Assembly: GCF_000471905.2 (NCBI RefSeq) | Contig: NW_006496477.1 | Span: 227,156 to 291,155, forward strand | DNA from: Amborella trichopoda | Taxonomy: Eukaryota > Streptophyta > Magnoliopsida > Amborellales > Amborellaceae | Direction: 5' to 3' | DNA: 64,000 nt | Shown: in pieces, positions 55,868 through 64,000 of the stretch | Position numbering within the stretch: position 1 is the first letter of the stretch | Layout of the letters: every line of letters starts with the position of its first letter | The notes under the pieces: model-generated | What the model was told of the DNA's origin: nothing | Database searches by the model: none | What the model saw: the letters and a program-made list of their open reading frames with translations, nothing else | Translations under genes and position numbers: made by a program

Positions 55868-57825
55868 AAATTGGCCACAAGAGAGATTGGTCGTTCAGGT
55901 CATAAGTTGCCTCCATTCGGAGGTTGTGGGCCATCTGTACCACGTGTTTAGAAACTATAAATAATAAAATTTAAAAAATAGAAATAAAAAAGACAAAAAA
56001 AAAACTACTAAATTGCCTAGAGTAAAAAATTTTAAAAATGCAAATAAAAAAATTAAAAAATTAAAAATGTACATGTAGGATTGGTTCCCAGTGTTTAAGA
56101 GGATCTGAATCGACCCGACTAATTCCCAAACTGGATCGGCTGGTTTCGATCCAAATCACCAATTTTTAAAACATTGGTCCCAACAAAGGTTGAGCAACCT
56201 CAAAGGTCCACCAAAGGGATCACAAGTTATTAAACTGTAAGATCCACATTATCTAAAAGAATTTTCAAAACCGTTTTTTTTTCAAAAACCTTTTTTTTCA
56301 AAATCCTTTATAATAAAATTTTCAGAAAATTATCCGCAGTAGCATGAGCCTAAACTACTGACTAATCCGATTTCCAAAAGTCTCGCTCTTTTAAAATTTC
56401 AAATTTTGTGTCTTGCGATTTCAAAAATCTTAATTTCTTTGTTGAAATAGTATGCCCAGGCACCTAGCACTGTATTTTAAATTTTCTCTCAGTTCATAAT
56501 TGCTAAAATTGTTCCAAAAAACGAAGGAGTTGAACAGCCCGAACTCGATGTTACCACATTTCCGCCTTATACAAAGTATTAAAGAATCGGTCGAAAACTG
56601 GTAGAAAACTTCCATTTCTAGCAAAATGGCCAATTCTCAAAACCTTATCTTGAAAACCAAAAACCTTAGAATTAAGGGTCAATGGTTATTCAATTTGCCA
56701 GATTTTCATCATTATCATCTTTATCTCAAAGTCATTCCCATTCAATAGAAATTGATGCCTAGAAAACATGAAGGTTTAAGTTGAAGATGTTTACCCGTAG
56801 TTTAGGCAGTGTTTTAAAATGCGGCCGCATCATGCGGTATGCAGTGGGCTCTGCATCAGAACTGACCGCATAGGCGCTTTTGACCTATGCGGCCGCATAT
56901 GCGCCACATAAAGCCGCATCGTAGCCACATCCCCTTCCGCAGAAATGTTTTGCGATTTTGCCCCAAATAGGGGAAACTGTTTGGGGGGTTATTAAACCCC
57001 CTAAACGATGATTTCCAGCCACTTTTGTGGCTTTTTTTGCATCAAATTGAGGGAACAAAAAATTGGCGGAAATTTATTTTTTATTCAAATCTTTGATTTG
57101 GCAGTTGTCTGATACTTGGATGTTGATTTGATGCTTGCGATTGTTAATTTGGGGATGTTAGGGTGAATTTGTGATAAGAAATTGAGGGGCAAAAATTGAC
57201 TTCAAATTTCAAAATTGACTCTCAAAATGGATGATTGTATCAAGTTATTGACTATTAACTTTGTTTGAGCTTGACTTTTGGTTTGTAATATCACTATTTT
57301 GGGCTTATGGTTGTTTATGGTTGTTGATGGTTGTGCTTATGGTGCAAATTTGGGCTTATAGTTGTTGATTGTTGAATGTTTTATGAAGCTAATTTCAAGT
57401 TTCTAGTTTCCATCAGACGATAGTGGATAACTGGATACAGAATCTCCGACAGCTAATAATTTTGAAGTTAATCATTAAACTAAAATACCTACTATCACAT
57501 ATATCACCTCCATATTTTTTTTCTATGCATTAACTTTTTTTTTTAGATTTTTTAGAATTGTTTTGCATTTATTGCCCTCATCATCATGATGCACCCGCAT
57601 CCGGGTCGCATCCCCCCCTCACAACTTTTGGCCACATCCCGTAGTTTAAAACATTGGTTCCAAGTAGCGTCATTGTGGTGACCTCAACAAAAAATAATCA
57701 TCCCAGTATCAGCATAGTTCCTATTTTTGTCCGACATATTACCAATTGTTGAAGACCTATCAACAACATACAACTGCCCCAAACTTAGCGCAGTTCTCAT
57801 TGACGTCCTACAGATGATCCCCATC
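55868..57825 (+). repeat. Repeat X, segment B, copy 2, with a hAT insertion
   Basis: Second copy of 51225-52367. It holds the hAT-like element at 56807-57656, which is absent from the first copy. Its end runs on into segment A copy 2 at 57826, as the full repeat should. Confidence 0.75.
56807..57656. mobile_element. hAT-like element 1 (850 bp)
   Basis: The left end CAGTGTTTTAAAATGCGG and the right end, reversed, CAATGTTTTAAACTACGG form an imperfect inverted repeat (15 of 18). Subterminal GC-rich words ATGCGGCCGCAT and GCGGCCGCATATGCG follow. No transposase is visible. The target duplication is not clear, but the paralogous site at about 52174 is empty. The family call rests on the CAGTG-type ends and on the related element at 60758. 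Confidence 0.6.
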
Positions 57826-58966
57826 AGCATCCCACATTTCCCCAAGGTGATAGGCATTCAAGAGAATGATCGTTTATTCCATTCTGTCATGTCTCAAATG
57901 TCTACTTCTTTGTCGTTCACCCGTTGTCCAAATTGGACTAAACTTGATTCCAAATCGTAGAGGATGTCATAACCTTTCCAACGGTCCAAGAATCGCTTAA
58001 ATCCGACATTCTGCTTGGAAGTTATGGCCTGAACAAGTTTGTTCGTAGATATTCCATTTTGGTCCTTATGCGATAGTTTAGTTTAGCAACCAGGGCAAGT
58101 CAATGTTTGTGTTACTTACAATTTCCAGGTCATAAAATTTGTTGGCAAATTTCGACGTGTTTTAGAACTTTCTAGAAGCTTCTAAGATGTTCAAGGTCAA
58201 TTATTGGACACGTATTGACTGGTCAAACCTAGGAATCAAAGTGAATATTCCTTAAAGTGAATATTCCTTAAACGTTCCTTAGAACCAAGTCCATATAGAA
58301 CTCCTCACCCTTCATTAAAAAAATAATCCGAAAATCCTTAGCAAACCCTAAAATTGCTAGAAAATTAGGAAAATTGAACAAAATCCCTAGAAAATATTAG
58401 GAAAATTTCTAGGAAAATTCCCTTCAAAATTAGGCAACCAAACTTCCTAGAAAACCTTGAAAGAATCCCAAAAAATTCCCTTTAGCCTAAACCCTAGATT
58501 TAAGAAACCCTAGGAAACCCTGGGCTAGAAACCCTAATTTCCTAAAAGCCAGATTCCTCCAAAATTCAAATCTCCAATTCAAAATTCTAGGAACAAGATC
58601 TTTTAGGATACCAAAACCCCTCCAAGTCCCTTCTATGAGGCAAAAGAGAAGGCATATGGGCCCCAACTTCGGGTAACTCCCTTTTCCCTCTTTCTTTAAT
58701 TTACTTTTTAGTTAATTTTGGATCTTTTATTTTCTTCATCTCTTTGTCTTTGTTTTGTTTACTTGGTTTCTTTTTAGTATTTGAGCAATTTTAAGCTAGC
58801 GCTACCAGCAGCGGAAAGGGCTAATCTCCAGCCCTTTGAGATTAGATCTTTCTTTAAACCATATTTCGATGGACCCCACCTACATTTCTCTGACATTTAA
58901 TTGTCTAGTTGAAGCACTAATCATTGAGGATTTCAGATGAAATTCTCCTCGATTTCAGTTGTGAAT
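57826..58966 (+). repeat. Repeat X, segment A, copy 2, with LTR-like end
   Basis: Longest copy. The second half has several AAACCCTAG words (58440-58560) and a T-rich stretch, and closes with GATTAGATCTTTCTTTAAAC to GATTTCAGTTGTGAATG, which matches the LTR end before the PBS-like site at 44069. I infer that segments B and A together form a long LTR of the same family as the gag-only element. No coding motif. Confidence 0.65.
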
Positions 58967-59480
58967 GCCTAACCCTTCATTATAAAAAAAATTCAAAATG
59001 TCATAGGAAAATCTTACAAAATTCGTTAGAAATTAGGAAACCTACAAAATCAGGAAAATAGCAAATACCTTAGGAAAATCTTAAAACCTAAACAACCGAG
59101 GAAAATTCCTAAAAGAATCCTAAAAATCCCCTCTTGCCAAAACCCTAGGTCCAGATAACCAATAGAAAAACCCTAGGCTAGAAAGCCCTAATTCTCTACA
59201 AGCTAAATTTCCTCCAAAATTCAAATCTCCAATTCAAAGCGCAAGGCAAAAGATATCCTAGGCATAAAAACCCTTCCAAGCCCATTCTTTGAGGTGAAAG
59301 ACATCAAGGTGTAAACAACCAGCAGTCCTGATACAGGCTCCAACTCCCCATTTTTCTTGGGTGTCTATTTTCCATCTTTCTTTAATTTAGTTTCTAAATA
59401 ATTTTTTATCTTTTTCTCTTTTATTTCTATTTCTCTAGTTTATTATTTCCTTGGATCCTTTTAGGGTTTTACGTGATTTA
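58967..59480 (+). repeat. Repeat X, segment A, copy 3 (partial)
   Basis: Starts in the interior of segment A with AACCCTTCATTATAAAAAAA and follows it through CTCCAAAATTCAAATCTCCA and TTTCCATCTTTCTTTAATTT. It starts directly after the LTR-like end of copy 2. Confidence 0.65.
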
Positions 59481-59550
59481 AATCAACCTTTCTCAAAAAG
59501 GGCAATATAGTAAAATATTACCCAACACAAGGGCAATTTGGTAAAATTTC

Positions 59551-60540
59551 ATTCAACAATGAATCCAGGAGTATTTCAGAAGAAACCCTCTCTTATTCGT
59601 ACTTTCAACTAAAATAAATTTTAGATAGAGATAGGCAAGATCCGTCGAATTACAGTTCAAAAAAATGATCTAATCTTGAAAACCTTTTTTAGAATTACAG
59701 GCAACGCTGGCTTAAAATCGTGCAAAAACCAAAAAGAAACCAAGGAAACAGGGAATGAAAAAAAAGAAAATAAAAGATAAAAAATTAATTGAAAACGAAA
59801 TTAAACAGTAAAAAGAGACCTACCTGAAAAACTGAGAGTTGAAGGCCTATAATTGAACCGCACGTTTTCCACGTTGATGCCCTCTCTTTGGACTCGAATA
59901 ATGGGCTTGGAGGGGTTTGACGATCCTAAGAGATCTTGTTCCTAGGGATTTGAATTGAGATTTGAATCATTAAGGAAATCTGGTAGGTAGGAAATTAGGG
60001 TTTCAAACATAGGGTTTTCAGGATTTCCTAGATCTAGGCTTTGGGCTAGAAGGAACTTTAGGGATTTTCGTAAGAATGTTTAGGATTTTTGGCTTATTTA
60101 CAAGATTTTCCTACAAATATTCCTAATATTAACTAAGGATTTTATGCTATTTTCCCTAATGTTTTTAGAGATTTTAGGATTTTCTAAGGATTTTTGGATG
60201 ATTTTTTTTTTATGAATGGTTGGGGGGTTTAGATAGGACTTGGTTCTAAGGAACATTTAAAGAATGTTCCCTTGATTCCTAAGGAAGGACCAAGCAAAAT
60301 GTGTCCAAGAACCAACCTAGAACACCCCAAAAATTTCTAGAAAGTTCTAGAACACTCGTATAGTTACCAAATTGGAATTTCTGCAAACAAAATTGTTTGG
60401 GCAATAGCTTCCAAATCTGTCGGATTTGACAATTTTATGGATTGTTGGAAAGCTTATGACATCTCTACAATTTGGAATAAAGCTTAGCCCAATTTAAGCA
60501 AGTTTTAAGGTGGGTCTACCAGGCTAGGACTTTACGATAT
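59551..60540 (-). repeat. Repeat X, segment A, copy 4 (inverted)
   Basis: The reverse complement of this region aligns with segment A, from CAAATTGTAGAGATGTCATA (near 60470) through CCTAGGAACAAGATCTCTTA to the end block GATTAGATCATTTTTTGAAC (about 59680) and the CATTGTTG end near 59551. It forms an inverted repeat with copy 3. Confidence 0.7.
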
Positions 60541-60749
60541 CAATTTTCAAATTTATGGGTGTCAGATTAATGTTTTGGGTTACCATAGGCTCAAGGGCAT
60601 CTAGGATGACTAGTTTGGGACAATGGGCAGGTTTAAAAGTCTGGGTTTTAAGTCTTAAAAAGTGACTAATGTATAGGGTTACAGGTTTTGGAAAATTCCC
60701 TTGGCCAAAATTTCAAGGGGGATGCCTACACACTTTTTAGTATATCTAC
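60541..60749. other. Spacer
   Basis: No gene or recognised element. Confidence 0.4.
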
Positions 60750-60757
60750 ACACATGC

Positions 60758-61914
60758 TAGTGTTCAAAAATGCGGATTCGGCCGCCTAGGCGCTCAAGTG
60801 CCTGCCCAAAGACAGGGTACCCTCAACAAAATTGAAAACCCACCCCCACACACACCAAAAAAACAAGCAAAACAAGGGAGTTCTTAGGGCATGGTTTTAA
60901 GCCTTAAGGAGTTTTAGGGCAATTTTAGAGCCCCAAACTCCTTGTGAAATAGACGAAAACATAATAGTACAATCACATAACATATTTACGGATATAAGTA
61001 TGAAAGAGATTGTAACTTGTAAGACATTAAAATCCCAAACGTCATTGTAGGAAACTAGAAGTCTAGACTAGAAAAGATAGACAAAGTCATTTACTATTAG
61101 TTTACAAATTACAATAAGACTTAAATGAGTATATAAGATCTTAGTTTCACTTTCACATAAGAATTAACTCATTAAGACATCACGTAATCAATTATTTATC
61201 AAATAAAATAAAATAAAAAATAATAGAATATCAAAACATGACACATTGTACAAAAAAGGAATCAACTATTAATAAAAAGAATATGATATATGTTCAATTT
61301 CATCGTCCAAATGAGAAAAATTCAATTAATCATAAAAAAAGTAATCTTTTAACTATAAAGATGTAAATATATTGCAAAAAAAAAGAGCAAAAGAAAAACA
61401 ACATGATTCACAACATAATATATTGTAGCAAAATCAAATCAAAATCCTCTTTCAAATATGATAATACTTTAAAAATAGCAAAATCAAATCCATATCGGTG
61501 CAAACCTCACCTATTGGGTCGCCAAAAGTCCTCAAAATCAACTACTAGAAGCTCCAAATCTACCCATGGCTATTGCCTTTGTTTTGGGAAGACGTCAACA
61601 AAATAAAAAATTTATCAATCTGTCGATAAATCACAAAAGACTGGTTTTTTGGGAGATTTTCTCACCCTAAAGTCTGCGATTTTTGTTTTGGGGGTTTAGA
61701 ATACCCCCCAAAACCCTTTTCCCCCCTTTTTAAGGGGGGAATTTACATTTTTTTGACCTTCAATGAGCGTTTTCTTTCACCCATCCGCAAAGTGTCACGG
61801 AGCGGCACCTAAGCGGGCACCCAGAGACGAGGCACATAATGACCCCGCCCAGATAGTGCCTAGGAATTTTAAAAAAAATTTTGCCTAAGCGGCCGACTAA
61901 ATTTTCAAACACTG
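60758..61914. mobile_element. hAT-like element 2 (1157 bp) with 8-bp target duplication
   Basis: The left end TAGTGTTCAAAAATGCGG and the right end, reversed, CAGTGTTTGAAAATTTAG are imperfect inverted repeats. GC-rich subterminal words follow: TTCGGCCGCCTAGGCGC on the left (60777-60793) and, reversed, GTCGGCCGCTTAGGC on the right. The flanks are ACACATGC (60750-60757) and ACATATGC (61915-61922), a target duplication with one mismatch. Eight-bp duplications are the hallmark of hAT elements. No transposase is visible; it is a non-autonomous copy. Confidence 0.75.
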
Positions 61915-61922
61915 ACATATGC

Positions 61923-62389
61923 ACAACAATAACAACTTTATAGCCCCAAAGTCTAGTAAATAATTGATAAATATTTGAGGGCCATGTAAAAGCATAACCT
62001 AGGAATCACTCGAGTCCCTACAGGGAACCGGACCAGGCGGCGCAATTCATTATGGTGAGAGCCAATTGGTTCAAGACAACCACGGTAATTCTCTTCAGGA
62101 CCATCCAGGAGACGTGAGCCTCCTGGGTCTAAGCAGACTTAGGCGATTCCTCATTGGTTTGCTAGTTTTCGACCACTTCTGCAACCCACAACCATGGAAA
62201 CAAAAAAAAAATCGTCTCAAGGTGATCATTAGCTAGAAAATTGTCAAGAGGCAAAAGAAAAGAAAAAAAAAAAAGAGAAAAAAAACCTCAAAATCAAGGA
62301 TATCAATTTCAAAATTCAGAAACTTTTGAAAATTCACCTAGAATCGAGATCACTTCAAATCATGATCGCTTCATTTTCAATGGGGTCAC
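61923..62389. other. Spacer before the LINE
   Basis: No gene. Contains poly-A tracts near 62202-62208 and 62261-62287. Confidence 0.4.
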
Positions 62390-64000
62390 GCCCTTCCAAA
62401 TTGTTAGTGGATAGGATTAATCTGTGGTCGAAGAAATTGGGTTTCTATAATAATGTTGTTGCTAACAATGTTGAGGGTAGATCGAGAATTATGCTTCTTT
62501 GGAACCCGTCCATCTGTTCAACCAACATTCTCAATGTTAATGATCAGATGATCACTATCGAGGCCACTAGTTTATGTAATGGTTCTGTTTCAATTATTTT
62601 TGGGGTATATGCTTTTAATTCTGTATCTCAGAGGGCGTTACTTTGGGATCATATGAGAAGTAGTGAGGCTGCTACTACACTACCTTAGTTGATATTATGC
62701 GACTTTAACACTTTATTGGATAGTTCAGAGCGGATGGAATGTAGTGGCTATTTACCTCCGGATTCAGGGAATTTTGCACAAGTTATGTCAGACTGTGGAT
62801 TAACTAACCTTAGTGCTGCAAGGGGTTGGTTTTCGTGGTCTAACAGTCATCTTGGCAGGAGATGTGTCATAAGGAGATAGGATCGTGCTATAGCGACCAC
62901 TGATAGGGTGCTGGCATATCCAAAGTCCAAAGTAGAGTTGCTTCCAAAGGGGAATTCAGACCACCATCCTTTGTTGGTATCCATATCAAATTTGGGTCCA
63001 GTCGGGCCAAAACCCTTTCAGTACTTCTCGACTTGGGAGAAAACTCCAAACTTCATTGATATAATTTCAGCATCTTGGCAAGGCAGAGTGGGGTGCACAC
63101 CTATGTTTCATTTTGTTACAAAGCCGAAAAGACTGAGGAGGGTTTTGCGTGCTTGGAACAAGGATGTGTTTGGCCATGTGAGTGACTCTATCTCAGTAGT
63201 TCGGCAGAAGTTATCCTCTATACATGATGATTTGTGTAGTGATCGTTCCAATGAAAATTTGATGATAAACGAGAAGGAACATACTACAAAATTACAGCAA
63301 TTATTAGGCCATGAAGAGAGTATTTGGAGGCAAAAGTCAAGGCAGCAGTGGCTAAAGGACGGGGATTCTAATACAAGGTTTTTCCATCTATCTACTGTAA
63401 TCAGGAGGAGAAGTGAACGTATTATTTCTCTCAGTGACCAGAATGGCGTTCTTTGGTTTCTGAAGCAGAAATTGATAATCACATGATAGGGTTCTTTGAA
63501 GATCTCTTGTCCGGGGAAAGTGACGTTGATACCCATATGGCTGAACAGTTTTTGCCACCTTCTCTGCTAAGCACTCCTAAGCAGGAGAAGTTGGTTGAGG
63601 ATGTTACCATGGAGGAGATAAAGGATTGTATCTGGGGGATGAAATGTGAGAGTGCTCTGGGCCTGATAACTTCACGGTGGAATTTTATAAATTTGGGTGG
63701 GAGGTGCTTAAGAAGGATCTTTTTCTGGCTCTTAATGACTTCTTTAAGAAAGGTAAATTTCTTATACAAATCAATTCTACCTTTATGTCTCATTCCTAAA
63801 GTAGCCACCCCTACTGTGAAGGATTTTCTCCCAATTGGTTTATGGAATGTATTGCATAAAATTATTAGCAAAATCATTTCTAATCGCTAACGGGTAGTAC
63901 TCAATGATTTGATTGATCCTAGACAAGCTGCTTTCCTAAAAGGTAGATTGATTACAAATAACATTCTTATGGCAATTGAACTCATATCTATATGCAACAA
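62390..64000 (+). mobile_element. L1-type LINE, truncated at both ends in this window
   Basis: Plus-strand ORF2 remnant. It starts inside the apurinic endonuclease (SRPSKLLVDRINLWSKKLGF near 62388), with CDFNTLLDSSERMECSGYLP (62699-62758) where GDFN is usual, WFSWSNSHLGRR and the catalytic SDHHPLLVSI (about 62957-62986). A linker with RQQWLKDGDSNTRFFH (about 63340-63387) precedes reverse transcriptase, which starts near 63650 (SGPDNFTVEFYKFGWEVL in one frame) and continues with LIPKVATPTVKDFLPIGLWN (about 63790-63849) and RQAAFLKGRLITNNILMAIE (about 63922-63980). Stops after TTLP and after CVIRR, and frame changes near 63655 and 63780, show it is dead. The 5' end is missing before the endonuclease start. 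Confidence 0.85.
62700..62986 (+). pseudogene. LINE endonuclease domain, catalytic part
   Basis: The D-F-N box at 62702-62710 and the S-D-H-H box near 62957-62968 are two of the conserved catalytic stretches of the exonuclease-endonuclease-phosphatase fold of L1-type ORF2. The first box has C instead of the usual G. The endonuclease nicks the target DNA to start target-primed reverse transcription. Confidence 0.75.

Noticed and set aside
58440-59190. Interstitial telomere repeat (AAACCCTA words)
   Set aside because: The words are irregularly spaced and not in 7-bp tandem; they belong to segment A of repeat X.

Overview
This is a flowering-plant nuclear window made almost wholly of transposable-element debris, with one recognisable host gene. 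The evidence for a plant is a pinin homologue with spliceosomal introns, Ty3/gypsy elements of the Tat type (paired RNase H domains, PBS matching the 3' end of tRNA-Arg), a Ty1/copia element primed by initiator tRNA-Met, RTE- and L1-type LINEs, hAT-like elements and several MITE copies. There are two assembly gaps (36478-36933 and 50526-50911). I saw no tRNA, rRNA, CRISPR array or prokaryote-like operon.

Layout. 1-1590: AT-rich DNA without a recognisable gene. 1591-11337: 3' part of a plus-strand Tat element (element 1): RNase H and integrase fragments, a 4 kb repeat-rich 3' untranslated region, and one long 3' LTR. 11338-23690: a second Tat element (element 2) on the minus strand: 5' LTR, PBS, gag, protease, an antisense extra ORF, and a truncated 3' untranslated region that abuts the LTR end of element 1. 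The two therefore meet tail to tail. 23690-24723: a minus-strand copia LTR fragment. 25845-27390: a minus-strand RTE LINE. 27640-29518: an old copia fragment. 29519-about 35260: a copia element inserted into that fragment. 35930-37190: a MITE holding a (TA)n tract, a fold-back element and gap 1. 37370-37800: RNase H tail of a LINE. 38823-39118: another MITE.

40127-42084 (minus): four 3' exons of a pinin-like gene, including a GC-AG intron. 43930-50200: a gag-only Ty3/gypsy fragment with a PBS-like site. 50205-51020: a half MITE, gap 2 and a minisatellite. 51225-60540: several copies, direct and inverted, of one long non-coding repeat (probably an LTR), interrupted by MITEs, a copia-like LTR and a hAT element. 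60758-61914: a hAT-like element with a near-perfect 8-bp target duplication. 62390-64000: an L1-type LINE that runs off the window.

The most interesting signal is in the two Tat elements. Both keep a TATA-box block on the strand opposite to the element. In element 2 this block lies upstream of an antisense open-reading-frame region, which suggests an antisense transcription unit. Each element also carries its own GC-rich short motif repeated both in its LTR and in its 3' untranslated region, as if the two sites evolve together within an element. Antisense extra ORFs are known in the Tat lineage (for example Grande), so the unit is an instance of a known phenomenon; the paired promoter block and the paired motif are what I would check. 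All retroelement statements describe broken fossils.
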